This document shows positions 41,901-54,800 of a DNA stretch of 64,000 nt, one piece after another. Made by a program: the position numbers and the translations under genes. Source of the DNA: Hydractinia symbiolongicarpus (taxonomy: Eukaryota > Cnidaria > Hydrozoa > Anthoathecata > Hydractiniidae); the NCBI RefSeq assembly GCF_029227915.1, contig NC_079877.1, positions 1,116,001 through 1,180,000 on the forward strand. Direction: 5' to 3'. The notes beneath the pieces are model-generated. The model had not been told where the DNA came from and did not search any database. It was given only the letters and a program-made list of their open reading frames with translations. Position 1 is the first letter of the stretch; every line of letters starts with the position of its first letter.

Positions 41901-42659
41901 AAACAATATACCACCAAAGCCAACACATCTGAGAGTAAGGAGATGAATAGCTATCTCCAGTACCTAGATGCAAATAATTTGTACGGCTGGGCCATGATTC
42001 AGAAGATGCCGACCGGAGGGTTTGAGTGGGTTGATGACGTGGTTTCTGATTTTACACCCGAACTGATTTCACAATTAGCTGTGGAAAACGGTGAAAAGGG
42101 GTACATCCTTGAGGTTGATGTTAGCTATCCACGGGAGCTTCATGATTCTCATAACGACCTTCCTTTCATGCCCGAGAGGAAGATCATTAATGGCGTCGAG
42201 AAGCTGACACCGTGTCTTTCAGACAAGAAGAAATATATCACTCATATCCGTGCGCTTGATCAAGCGTTGAAGCATGGTCTTGTTCTTGAGAAGGTTCATA
42301 GGGTCTTGAGATTTGATCAGAGTGCGTGGTTGAAGTCGTACATAGATTTCAACACTGATTTGCGTACCAAATCAACTAATGACTTCGAAAAGGACTTTTT
42401 CAAGCTGATGAATAATTCGGTCTTTGGGAAGACAATGGAGAATCAGCGAAGGCAGAAGGATATACGTTTGACCACCAACCAAAAGAATTATGAGAAAATG
42501 GTGATGAAGCCCAACTTCAAGGGTAGCACGTGGTTCTCGGAAACACTGATGGGCATAGAGATGTCCAAGATCAAGATCAAAATGAATAAGCCAATCTACC
42601 TGGGGCTGGCAATTCTCGACTTGTCCAAGATGGTTATGTATGAGTTCCACTATGATTAA
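38973..42659 (+). pseudogene. polB: Protein-primed family B DNA polymerase, 5' part up to an in-frame stop (1228 codons)
   Basis: Encodes most of the element's replicative polymerase. In order: SAP-like motif (5-34); seven tandem TRP(I/V)PVPRP repeats (37-99); a 39-residue module ending KDKIMGLY (111-149); an acidic run (152-168); a region with C335 and H429 in a papain/OTU-like arrangement; a C2HC zinc finger (C454, C457, H470, C474); exonuclease motifs ExoI D509/E511, ExoII N652/Y656/D657, ExoIII Y814/D818; an endonuclease VII-like zinc/HNH motif (C603, C606, D620-H621-C622-H623, H633, C636) nested between ExoI and ExoII; a second copy of the 39-residue module (928-966); polymerase motif A D999 (YLDANNLYG) and motif B K1144-K1153 (KLMNNSVFGK). 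The frame ends at TAA 42657-42659. Motif C lies in the next segment in the same frame, so this copy is probably inactive unless the stop is read through or is an assembly error. Confidence 0.93.
39081..39269 (+). repeat. 27-bp coding minisatellite (seven TRPxPVPRP units)
   Basis: Seven in-frame copies of a 27-bp unit in the polymerase gene encode TRPIPVPRP or TRPVPVPRP. Adjacent copies are nearly identical in DNA, so the tract is likely length-variable. A Pro-rich spacer between the SAP-like motif and the rest is expected to be extended and flexible. The RING protein has a similar Pro/Arg linker at the same place. Confidence 0.9.
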
Positions 42660-43190
42660 ATGAGACCAAAATATGGTGTGGATGTAAAGCTTTGCTACAT
42701 GGATACAGATTCATTCGTCTACCACATAAAAACCGACGACTTTTACAAAGATATCGCCGACGATGTAGCTTTGAGATTTGACACGTCAGGGTACGATAAG
42801 AAAGATGGTAGACCCCTACCATTAGGTTTGAATAAAAAGATCATTGGGCTGATGAAGGACGAGTTAGGTGGTAAGGTAATGACCGAATTTATCGCTCTTA
42901 GGGCTAAGAATTATGCTTACAAACAGCTATGTGGTAGGGAGGATAAGAGGTGCAAGGGTGTCAAGAAATGTATGGTGAGGAAGACAATAGGTTTCGATGA
43001 CTATAGGAGATGCTTGATGGAGGGTGAAAATGTTTACAGGGAACAGATGACCTTTCAATCGATTAAGCATGATGTTCATACCATAAAAACAAACAAACTA
43101 GCGCTCAATGCAGATGATAATAAGCGCATAATTATGGAAGATGGTATTACCACACTGGCCAGAGGCCATTATAGACACCTATCACTATAA
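42660..43190 (+). pseudogene. polB: Family B DNA polymerase, 3' part with motif C (after the stop)
   Basis: This segment continues the polymerase in the same frame directly after the TAA. It starts at an ATG (42660) that follows the stop immediately. Motif C is YMDTDS with catalytic aspartates at local residues 15 and 17 (DNA 42702-42710). Downstream are a Lys-rich thumb-like region and KNYAYKQLCG, KKCMVRKTI, typical of the C-terminus of Polinton polymerases. The stop codon TAA (43188-43190) lies inside the right terminal inverted repeat. Re-initiation at the ATG would give a 176-aa fragment without motifs A and B, unlikely to be active by itself. Confidence 0.9.
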
Positions 43191-43445
43191 TTTATAGGAG
43201 ACGACAGATGAGGGTGGGTAGGGCCCGGGGGACACTGCGGGGAGGGGGGGGAGGGGACACGGCCGGGGAGGGGGTTTTTGGACAGATATTATAGAGCATG
43301 CCCGCTTATTTGACGTAAAGTGGTAAAGTGCACATGGATTTTATCGACTCTTCTATCGTTGATTTGACGTGGATGATCCATAATTTAACGTGAGATAGGA
43401 AACTGCTAAGGGGATCTGTCCTAACATTGGTATTTTCCTATCTCT
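43183..43445 (-). repeat. Right terminal inverted repeat (~263 bp)
   Basis: Reverse complement of the left TIR. It ends CCTATCTCT and contains a single copy of the 74-bp unit that is duplicated on the left. Its inner 8 bp overlap the polymerase coding end. Confidence 0.93.
43212..43275 (+). other. G-quadruplex-type tract in right TIR
   Basis: GGGTGGGTAGGG then CCCGGGGG gives four G-runs with short loops. Further runs of four to eight G follow (43239-43275), then GGGGAGGGGG. The mirrored tract in the left TIR places the same motif about 190-250 bp inside both ends. Confidence 0.6.
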
Positions 43446-43450
43446 CGATT
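43446..43450 (+). other. Target-site duplication, right copy (CGATT)
   Basis: Directly follows the terminal CT of the element and repeats 27431-27435. The satellite continues with TCCCCTAAATCCCGGACACG, the expected next bases of the interrupted monomer. Confidence 0.85.
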
Positions 43451-46400
43451 TCCCCTAAATCCCGGACACGACCCGTATAGTCAAAAGTATACAAAGAAAG
43501 TATCCAAGGAGTAAACTCATTTCCCGAACGATTTTTTAAATTAGGTTTTCACCACATAAACGCACGAGACTTGTAGTTTTTAAAAATGTTTAAATTTTTG
43601 ATGAGACGCTGAGTAAAAGAAGTTTAATCGCCGGCAAACGAAAACCCTCTATTTCCCCTAAATCCCGGACAAGACCCGTATGGTCAAAAGTATACAAGGA
43701 AAGTACCCAGGGAGTAAACTCATTTCCCGAACGATTTTTTAAATTAGTTTTTCACCACTAAAACGCATGAGACTAGTAGTTTTCAAAAATGTTTTCATTT
43801 TTGATGAGACGCTGAATAAAAGAAGTTTAATCGCCGGCAAACGAAAACCCGCAATTTCCCCAAAATCCTGGCCCGACCCGTATAGTCAAAAGTATACAAA
43901 GAAAGTACCCAGGGAGTAAACTCATTTCCGAACGATTTTTTAAATTATTTTTTCACCACTAAAACCCATGAGACTTGTAGTGTTCAAAAATGTTTTCATT
44001 TTTGATGAGACGCTGAATAAAAGGAGTTTAATCGCCGGCAATCGGAAACCCGCGATTTCCCGTAAGTCCCGGGCTTGGCCAGTATAGTCGAATGTATATA
44101 AAGAAAGTACCCAGGGAGTAAACTCATTTCCCGAACGATTTTTTAAATTAATTGTTTACCACTAAAACGTAGAAGACATGTAGTTTTCAAAAATGTTTTC
44201 AGTTTTGATGCGACGCTGAATAAAAGAAGTTTAATCGGCGGCAAACGAAAACCTGCGATTTCCCGTAAATCCCTGACTCGGCCCGTATAGTCAGAAGTAT
44301 TCAAAAAAAGTAACCAGGGAGTAAACGCATTTCCCGAACGATTTTTTAAATTATTTTTTCACCAGTAAAACGCATGAGACTTGTAGTTTTCAAAAATGTT
44401 TTCATTTTTGATGAGACGCTGAATAAAAGAAGTTTAATCGCCCGCAAACGAAAACCCGCGATTTTCCCTAAATCCCGGACACGACCCGTATGGTCAAAAG
44501 TATACAAAGAAAGTACCCAGGCAGTAAACTCATTTCCCCAACGATTTTTTAAATTATTTTTTCACCAGTAAAACGCATGAGACTTGTAGTTTTCAAAAAT
44601 GTTTTCATTTTTGATGAGACGCTGAATAATAGAAGTTTAATCACCGGCAAAGGAAAACCCGCGATTTCCAGTAAATCCCGGACTCGGCCCGTATGGTCAA
44701 AAGTATACAAAGAAAGTACCCAGGGAGTAAACTCATTTCCCGAAGGATTTTTTAAATAATTTTTTCACCACTAAAACGCATGAGAATTGTAGTTTTCAAA
44801 AATGTTTTCATTTTTGATGAGACGCTGAATAAAAGAAGTTTAATCGCCGGCAAACGAAAACCCGCGATTTCCCCTGAATCCCTTACTCAGCCCGTATAGT
44901 CAGAAGTATACAAAGAAAGTACCCAGGGATTAAACTGATTTCCCGAACGATTTTTTTAATTTTTTTTTTAAGCACTAAAACGCATGAGACTTGTAGTTTA
45001 CAAAAATGTGTTCATTTTTGATGAGAGGCTGAATAAAAGAAGTTTAATCGGCGGCAAACGAAAACCTGCGATTTCCCGTAAATCCCTGACTCGGCCCGTA
45101 TAGTCAGAAGTATACAAAGAAAGTACCCAGGGAGTAAACTCATTTCCCGAAAGATTTTTTAAATTACTTTTTCACCAGTAAAACGAATGAGACTTTTAAT
45201 TTTCAAAAATGTTTTCATTTTTGATGGGACGCTGAATAAAAGAAGTTTAATCGCCGGCAAACGAAAACCCGTGATTTCCCCTAAATCCCGGACACAACCC
45301 GTATGGTCAAAAGTATACAAAGAAAGTACCTAGGGAGTAAACTCATTTCCCCAACGATTTTTTAAATTAGTATTTCACCACTAAAACGCATGAGACTTGT
45401 AGTTTTCAAAAATGTTTTCATTTTTGATGAGACGCTGAATAAAAGAGGTTTAATCGCCGGCAAACGAAAACCCGCGATTTCTCCTAAATCCCTGACTCAG
45501 CCCATGTAGTCAAAAGTATACAAAGAAAGTACCCAGGGAGTAAACTCATTTCCCGAACGATTTTTTAAATTATTTTTTCACCCGTAAAACGCATGAGACT
45601 TGTATTTTTAAAAAATGTTTACATTTTTGATGAGACGCTGAATAAAGCAAGTTTAATCGCCGGCAAACGAAAACTCGCGATTTCCCCTAAATCCCGGACA
45701 CGACCCGTATGGTCAAAAGTATACAAAGAAAGTACCCATGGAGTAAACTCATTTCCCGAAGGATTTTTTAAATTATTTTTTCACCACTAAAACGCATGAG
45801 ACATGTAGTTCTTAAAAATGTTTTCATTTTTGATGAGACGATGAATAAAAGAAGTTTAATCGGCGGCAAACGAAAACCAGCGATTTCCTGTAAATCCCTG
45901 ACTCGGCCCGTATAGTCAGAAGTATACAAAGAAAGTACCCAGGCAGTAAACTCATTTCCCCAACGATTTTTTAAAATATTTTTTCACCAGTAAAACGCAT
46001 GAGACTTGTAATTTTCAAAAATGTTTTCATTTTTGATGAGACGCTGAATAATAGAAGTTTAATCGCCGGCAAAGGAAAACCCGCGATTTCCAGTAAATCC
46101 CGGACTCGGCCCGTATGGTCAAAAGTATACAAAGAAAGTACCCAGGGAGTAAACTCATTTCCCGAAGGATTTTTTAAATTATTTTTTCACCACTAAAACG
46201 CATGAGACATGTAGTTCTTAAAAATGTTTTCATTTTTGATGAGACGCTGAATAAAAGAAGTTTAATCGGCGGCAAACGAAAACCAGCGATTTCCTGTAAA
46301 TCCCTGACTCGGCCCGTATAGTCAGAAGTATACAAAAAAGTACCCAGGGAGTAAACTCATTTCACGAACGATTTTTTAAATTATTTTTTCACCAGAAAAA

Positions 46401-47983
46401 CGCATAAGACTTTTAGTTTTCAAAAATGTTTTCATTTTTGATGAGACGCTGAATAAAAGAAGTTTAATCGCCGGCAAACGAAAACCCGCGATTTCCCCTA
46501 AATCCCGGACACGACCCGTATGGTCAAAAGTATACAAAGAAAGTACCTAGGGAGTAAACTCATTTCCCGAACGATTTTTAAATTAGTATTTCACCACTAA
46601 AACGCATGAGACTTGTGGTTTTTAAAAATGTTTACACTTTTGATGAGACGCTGAATAAAACAAGTTTAATCGCCGGCAAACGAAAACCCGCGATTTCCCC
46701 TAAATCCGGACACAACCCGTATGGCCAAAAGTATACAAAGAAAGTACCCAGGGAGTAAACTCATTTCCCGACCGATTTTTTAAATTAGTTTTTCACCACT
46801 AAATCGCATGAGACTTGTAGTTTTCAAAAATGTTTTCATTTTTGTAGAGACGCTGAATAAAAGAAGTTTAATCGCCGGCAAACGAAAACCCGCGACTTCC
46901 CGTAAATCCCTGACTCGGCCCGTATAGACAGAAGTATACAAAGAAAGTACCCAGGGAGTAAACTCATTTCCCGAACGATTTTTTAAATTATTTTTTCACC
47001 AGTAAAACGCATGAGGCTTGTAGTTTTAAAAAATGTTTTCATTTTTGATGAGACGCTGAATAAAAGAAGTTTAATCGCCGGCAAACGAAAACTTGAGATT
47101 TCCCGTAAATCCCGGACTCGGCCCGTATAGTCAAAAGTATACAAAGAAAGTACCCAGGGAGTAAACTCATTTCCACAACGATTTTTTAAATTATTTTCTC
47201 ACTACTAAAACGCATGAGACTTGTAGTTTTCAGGAATGTTTTCATTTTTGATGAGACGCTGAATAAAAGAAGTTTAATCGGCGGGGAACAAAAACCTGTT
47301 ATTTCAAGTAAATCCCTGACTCGGCCCGTATAGTCAGAAGTATACAAAGAAAGTACCCAGGGAGTAAACTCATTTCCCGAACGATTTTTTAAATTATTTT
47401 TCACCACTAAATCGCATGAGACTTGTAGTTTTCAAAAATGTTTTCATTTTTGTGGAGACGCTGAATAAAAGAAGTTTAATCGCCGGCAAACGAAAACCCG
47501 CGATTTCCCCTAAATCCCGGACACGATCCGTATGGTGAAAAGTATACAAAGAAAGTACCCAGGCAGTAAACTCATTTCCCGAACGATTTTTTAAATTAGG
47601 TTTTCACCACATAAACGCACGAGACTTGTAGTTTTTAAAAATGTTTACATTTTTGATGATACGCTGAATAAAAGAAGTTTAATCGCCGGCGAACGAAAAC
47701 CCGCTATTTCCCCTAAATCCCGGACAAGACCCGTATGCTCAAAAGTATACAAGGAAAGTACCCAGGGAGTAAACTCATTTCCCGAACGATTTTTTAAATT
47801 AGTTTTTCACCACTAAAACGCATGAGACTTGTAGTTTTCAAAAATGTTTTCATTTTTGATGAGACGCTGAATAAAAGAAGTTTAATCGCCGGCAAACGAA
47901 AACTTGAGATTTCCCGTAAATCCCGGACTCGGCCCGTATAGTCAAAAGTATACAAAGAAAGTACCCAGGGAGTAAACTCATTT

Positions 47984-50640
47984 CCACAACGATTGTTTAA
48001 AATATTTTTTCAGCACTAAAGCGCATGTGACTTGTAGTTTTCCAAAATGTTTTCATTTTTGATGAGACGCTGAAGAAAAGAAGTTTAATCGGCGGGAAAC
48101 AAAAACCCGTTATTTCAAGTAAATCCCTGACTCGGCCAGTATAGTCAGAAGTATACAAAGAAAGTACCCAGGGAGTAAACTCATTTCCCGAACGATTTTT
48201 TAAATTAGTTTTTCACCACTAAATCGCATGAGACTTGTAGTTTTCAAAAATGTTTTCATTTTTGTAGAGACGCTGAATAAAAGAAGTTTAATCGCCGGCA
48301 AACGAAAACCCGCGACTTCCCGTAAATCCCTGACTCGGCCCGTATAGACAGAAGTATACAAAGAAAGTACCCAGGGAGTAAACTCATTTCCCGAACGATT
48401 TTTTAAATTATGTTTTCACCAGTAAAACGCATGAGACTTGTAGTTTTTAAAAATGTATTCATTTTTGATGAGACGCTGAATAAAAGAAGTTTAATCGCCG
48501 GCAAACGAAAACTTGCGATTTCCCGTAAATCCCGGACTCGGCCCGTATAGTCAAAAGTATACAAAGAAAGTACCCAGGGAGTAAACTCATTTCCCGAACG
48601 ATTTTTTAAATTATTTTTTCACCAGTAAAACGCATGAGGCTTGTAGTTTTAAAAAATGTTTTCATTTTTGATGAGACGCTGAATAAAAGAAGTTTAATCG
48701 CCGGCAAACGAAAACTTGAGATTTCCCGTAAATCCCGGACTCGGCCCGTATAGTCAAAAGTATACAAAGAAAGTACCCAGGGAGTAAACTCATTTCCACA
48801 ACGATTGTTTAAAATATTTTTTCAGAACTAAAGCGCATGTGACTTGTAGTTTTCCAAAATGTTTTCATTTTTGATGAGACGCTGAATAAAAGAAGTTTAA
48901 TCGGCGGGAAACAAAAACCCGTTATTTCAAGTAAATCCCTGACTCGGCCCGTATAGTCAGAAGTATACAAAGAAAGTACCCAGGGAGTAAACTCATTTCC
49001 CGAACGATTTTTTAAATTAGTTTTTCACCACTAAATCGCATGAGACTTGTAGTTTTCAAAAATGTTTTCATTTTTGTAGAGACGCTGAATAAAAGAAGTT
49101 TAATCGCCGGCAAACGAAAACCCGCGACTTCCCGTGAATACCTGACTCGGCCCGTATAGACAGAAGTATACAAAGAAAGTACCCAGGGAGTAAACTCATT
49201 TCCCGAACGATTTTTTAAATTATGTTTTCACCAGTAAAACGCATGAGACTTGTAGTTTATAAAAATGTATTCATTTTTGATGAGACGCTGAATAAAAGAA
49301 GTTTAATCGCCGGCAAACGAAAACTTGCGATTTCCCGTAAATCCCGGACTCGGCCCGTATAGTCAAAAGTATACAAAGAAAGTACCCAGGGAGTAAACTC
49401 ATTTCCACAACGATTGTTTAAAATATTTTTTCAGCACTAAAGCGCATGTGACTTGTAGTTTTCCAAAATGTTTTCATTTTTGATGAGACGCTGAATAAAA
49501 GAAGTTTAATCGGCGGGAAACAAAAACCCGTTATTTCAAGTAAATCCCTGACTCGGCCAGTATAGTCAGAAGTATACAAAGAAAGTACCCAGGGAGTAAA
49601 CTCATTTCCCGAACGATTTTTTAAATTAGTTTTTCACCACTAAATCGCATGAGACTTGTAGTTTTCAAAAATGTTTTCATTTTTGTAGAGACGCTGAATA
49701 AAAGAAGTTTAATCGCCGGCAAACGAAAACCCGCGACTTCCCGTAAATCCCTGACTCGGCCCGTATAGACAGAAGTATACAAAGAAAGTACCCAGGGAGT
49801 AAACTCATTTCCCGAACGATTTTTTAAATTATGTTTTCACCAGTAAAACGCATGAGACTTGTAGTTTTTAAAAATGTATTCATTTTTGATGAGACGCTGA
49901 ATAAAAGAAGTTTAATCGCCGGCAAACGAAAACTTGCGATTTCCCGTAAATCCCGGACTCGGCCCGTATAGTCAAAAGTATACAAAGAAAGTACCCAGGG
50001 AGTAAACTCATTTCCCGAACGATTTTTTAAATTATTTTTTCACCAGTAAAACGCATGAGGCTTGTAGTTTTAAAAAATGTTTTCATTTTTGATGAGACGC
50101 TGAATAAAAGAAGTTTAATCGCCGGCAAACGAAAACTTGAGATTTCCCGTAAATCCCGGACTCGGCCCGTATAGTCAAAAGTATACAAAGAAAGTACCCA
50201 GGGAGTAAACTCATTTCCACAACGATTGTTTAAAATATTTTTTCAGAACTAAAGCGCATGTGACTTGTAGTTTTCCAAAATGTTTTCATTTTTGATGAGA
50301 CGCTGAATAAAAGAAGTTTAATCGGCGGGAAACAAAAACCCGTTATTTCAAGTAAATCCCTGACTCGGCCCGTATAGTCAGAAGTATACAAAGAAAGTAC
50401 CCAGGGAGTAAACTCATTTCCCGAACGATTTTTTAAATTAGTTTTTCACCACTAAATCGCATGAGACTTGTAGTTTTCAAAAATGTTTTCATTTTTGTAG
50501 AGACGCTGAATAAAAGAAGTTTAATCGCCGGCAAACGAAAACCCGCGACTTCCCGTGAATACCTGACTCGGCCCGTATAGTCAAAAGTATACAAAGAAAG
50601 TACCCAGGGAGTAAACTCATTTCCAGAACGATTGTTTAAA
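47984..50640 (+). repeat. Seven-monomer higher-order repeat (1421 bp)
   Basis: A variant with TTTCCACAACGATTGTTTAA occurs at 47984, 48796, 49405 and 50217 (position of CCACA), alternately 812 and 609 bp apart, i.e. four and three monomers. The repeat period is therefore 1421 bp, exactly seven times 203. Near-identity between copies indicates recent amplification. Confidence 0.8.
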
Positions 50641-51880
50641 ATATTTTTTCAGCACTAAAGCGCATGTGACTTGTAGTTTTCCAAAATGTTTTCATTTTTG
50701 ATGAGACGCTGAATAAAAGAAGTTTAATCGCCGGCAAACGAAAACCCGCGGTTTCCCCTAAATCCCGGACACGACCCGTATGGTGAAAAGTATACAAAGA
50801 AAGTACCCAGGGAGTAAACTCATTTCCCGAACGATTTTTTAAATTAGGTTTTCACCACATAAACGCACGAGACTTGTAGTTTTTAAAAATGTTTACATTT
50901 TTGATGATACGCTGAATAAAAGAAGTTTAATCGCCGGCAAACGAAAACTTGCGATTTCCCGTAAATCCCGGACTCGGCCCGTATAGTCAAAAGTATACAA
51001 AGAAAGTACCCAGGGAGTAAACTCATTTCCAGAACGATTGTTTAAAATATTTTTTCAGCACTAAAGCGCATGTGACTTGTAGTTTTCCAAAATGTTTTCA
51101 TTTTTGATGAGACGCTGAATAAAAGAAGTTTAATCGCCGGCAAACGAAAACCCGCGGTTTCCCCTAAATCCCGGACACGACCCGTATGGTGAAAAGTATA
51201 CAAAGAAAGTACCCAGGGAGTAAACTCATTTCCCGAACGATTTTTTAAATTAGGTTTTCACCACATAAACGCACGAGACTTGTAGTTTTTAAAAATGTTT
51301 ACATTTTTGATGATACGCTGAATAAAAGAAGTTTAATCGCCGGCGAACGAAAACCCGCTATTTCCCCTAAATCCCGGACAAGACCCGTATGGTCAAAAGT
51401 ATACAAGGAAAGTACCCAGGGAGTAAACTCATTTCCCGAACGATTTTTTAAATTAGTTTTTCACCACTAAAACGCATGAGACTTGTAGTTTTCAAAAATG
51501 TTTTCATTTTTGATGAGACGCTGAATAAAAGAAGTTTAATCGCCCGCAAACGAAAACCCGCGATTTCCCCAAAATCCTGGCCACGACCCGTATAGTCAAA
51601 AGTATACAAAGAAAGTACCCAGGGAGTAAACTCATTTCCGAACGATTTTTTAAATTATTTTTTCACCACTAAAACCCATGAGACTTGTAGTGTTCAAAAA
51701 TGTTTTCATTTTTGATGAGACGCTGAATAAAAGGAGTTTAATCGCCGGCAAACGAAAACCCGCGATTTCCCGTAAGTCCCGGGCTTGGCCAGTATAGTCG
51801 AATGTATATAAAGAAAGTACCCAGGGAGTAAACTCATTTCCCGAAGGATTTTTTAAATTATTTTTTCACCACTAAAACGC

Positions 51881-54800
51881 ATGAGACTTGTAGTTCTTAA
51901 AAATGTTTTCATTTTTGATGAGACGCTGAATAAAAGAAGTTTAATCGTCGGCGAACGAAAACCCGCTATTTCCCCTAAATCCTGGACAAGACCCGTATGG
52001 TCAAAAGTATACAAGGAAAGTACCCAGGGAGTAAACTCATTTCCCGAACGATTTTTTAAATTAGTTTTTCACCACTAAAACGCATGAGACTTGTAGTTTA
52101 CAAAAATGTTTTCATTTTTGATGAGACGCTGAATAAAAGAAGTTTAATCGGCGGCAAACGAAAACCAGCGATTTCCTGTAAATCCCTGACTCGACCCGTA
52201 TAGTCAGAAGTATACAAAGAAAGTACCCAGGGAGTAAACTCATTTCACGAACGATTTTTTAAATTATTTTTTCACCACTAAAACCCATGAGACTTGTAGT
52301 GTTCAAAAATGTTTTCATTTTTGATGAGACGCTGAATAAAAGGAGTTTAATCGCCGGCAAACGAAAACCCGCGATTTCCCGTAAGTCCCGGGCTTGGCCA
52401 GTATAGTCGAATGTATATAAAGAAAGTACCCAGGGAGTAAACTCATTTCCCGAAGGATTTTTTAAATTATTTTTTCACCACTAAAACGCATGAGACTTGT
52501 AGTTCTTAAAAATGTTTTCATTTTTGATGAGACGCTGAATAAAATAAGTTTAATCGTCGGCAAACGAAAACCTGCGATTTCCCGTAAATCCCGGACTCGG
52601 CCCGTATAGTCAAAAGTATACAAAGAAAGTTCCCAGGGAGTAAACTCTATTCCCGAACGATTTTTTAAGTTATTTTTTCAGCACTAAAACGCATGAGACT
52701 TGTAGTTTACAAAAATGTTTTCATTTTTGATGAGACGCGGAATAAAAGAAGTTTAATCGGCGGGAAACGAAAACCAGCGATTTCCTGTAAATCCCTGACT
52801 CGACCCGTATAGTCAGAAGTATACAAAGAAAGTACCCAGGGAGTAAACTCATTTCACGAACGATTTTTTAAATTATTTTTTCACCAGTAAAACGCATAAG
52901 ACTTTTAGTTTTCAAAAATGTTTTCATTTTTGATGAGACGCTGAATAAAAGAAGTTTAATCGCCGGCAAACGAAAACCCGCGATTTCCCCTAAATCCCGG
53001 ACACGACCCGTATGGTCAAAAGTATACAAAGAAAGTACCTAGGGAGTAAACTCATTTCCCGAACGATTTTTTAAATTAGTATTTCACCAGTAAAACGCAT
53101 GAGACTTGTGCTTTTTAAAAATGTTTACATTTTTGATGAGACGCTGAATAAAACAAGTTTAATCGACGGCAAACGAAAACCCGCGATTTCCCCTAAATCC
53201 GGACACGACCCGTATGGTCAAACGTATACAAAGAAAGTACCCAGGGAGTAAACTCATTTCCCGAACGATTTTTTAAATTATTTTTTCACCAGTAAAACGC
53301 ATGAGACTTGTAGTTTTTAAAAATGTTTTCATTTTTGATGAGACGCTGAATAAAAGAAGTTTAATCGCCGGCAAACGAAAACTTGCGATTTCCCGTAAAT
53401 CCCGGACTCGGCCAGTATAGTCAAAAGTATACAAAGAAAGTACCCAGGGAGTAAACTCATTTCCAGAACGATTTTTTAAAATATTTTTTCAGCACTAAAG
53501 CGCATGTGACTTGTAGTTTTCCAAAATGTTTTCATTTTTGATGAGACGCTGAATAAAAGAAGTTTAATCGGCGGGAAACGAAAACCCGCGATTTCAAGTA
53601 AATCCCTGACTCGGCCCGTATAGTCAGAAGTATACAAAAAAAGTACCAAGGAAGTAAACTCATTTCCCGAACGATGTTTTAAATTATTTTTTCACCAGTA
53701 AAACGCATGAGACTTGTAGTTTTCAAAAATATTTTCATTTTTGATGAGACGCTGAATAAAAGAAGTTTAATCGCCGGCAAACGAAAACCCGCTATTTCCC
53801 CTAAATCCCGGACACGACCCGTATGGTCAAAAGTATACAAAGAAAGTACCCAGGGAGTAAACTCATTTCCCGAACGATTTTTTAAATTAGGTTTTCACCA
53901 CATAAACGCACGAGACTTGTAGTTTTTAAAAATGTTTACATTTTTGATGATACGCTGAATAAAAGATGTTTAATCGCCGGCGAACGAAAACCCGCTATCT
54001 CCCCTAAATCCCGGACAAGACCCGTATGGTCAAAAGTATACAAGGAAAGTACCCAGGGAGTAAACTCATTTCCCGAACGATTTTTTAAATTAGTTTTTCA
54101 CCACTAAAACGCATGAGACTTGTAGTTTTCAAAAATATTTTCATTTTTGATGAGACGCTGAATAAAAGAAGTTTAATCGCCGGCAAACGAAAACCCGCTA
54201 TTTCCCCTAAATCCCGGACACGACCCGTATGGTCAAAAGTATACAAAGAAAGTACCCAGGGAGTAAACTCATTTCCCGAACGATGTTTTAAACAATTTTT
54301 TCACCACTAAAACGCATAAGACTTGTGGTTCTTAAAAATGTTTACATTTTTGATGAGACGCTGAATAAAACAAGTTTAATCGCCGGCAAACCAAATCCCG
54401 CGATTTCCCCTAAATCCGGACTCGACCCGTATGGTCAAAAGTATACAAAGAAAGTACCCAGGGAGTAAACTCATTTCCCGAACGATTTTTTAAATTATTT
54501 TTTCACCAGTAAAACGCATGAGACATGAAGTTTTTAAAAATGTTTTCATTTTTGATGAGACGCTGAATAAAAGAAGTTTAATCGCCGGCAAACGAAAACT
54601 TGCGATTTCCCGTAAATCCCGGACTCGGCCCGTATAGTCAAAAGTATACAAAGAAAGTACCCAGGGAGTAAACTCATTTCCAGAACGATTTTTTAAATTA
54701 GGTTTTCACCACATAAACGCACGAGACTTGTAGTTTTTAAAAATGTTTACATTTTTGATGATACGCTGAATAAAAGAAGTTTAATCGCCGGCGAACGAAA

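Larger units (their letters stand above)
27436..43445 (+). mobile_element. Maverick/Polinton self-synthesizing DNA transposon, 16,010 bp
   Basis: The element is bounded by long terminal inverted repeats starting AG and ending CT, flanked by a short target-site duplication in the satellite. It encodes the Polinton hallmark set: family B DNA polymerase, DDE integrase, A32/FtsK-like packaging ATPase and capsid candidates, plus about ten accessory genes. Both flanks read as one continuous monomer of the type seen near 25860 when the element is ignored, so it inserted into a pre-existing array. All recognised genes are open except the polymerase, which has one in-frame stop. No C48 (adenain-like) protease was recognised. 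The gene set matches what I remember from cnidarian Polintons and the related adintoviruses; that is recollection, not a search. Confidence 0.95.

Noticed and set aside
28036-43190. Adenain/Ulp1-like (C48) protease expected in Polintons
   Set aside because: No ORF shows the His-Asp/Glu-Gln-Cys order of that family; absence is reported in the summary and the OTU-like alternative is listed as a hypothesis only.
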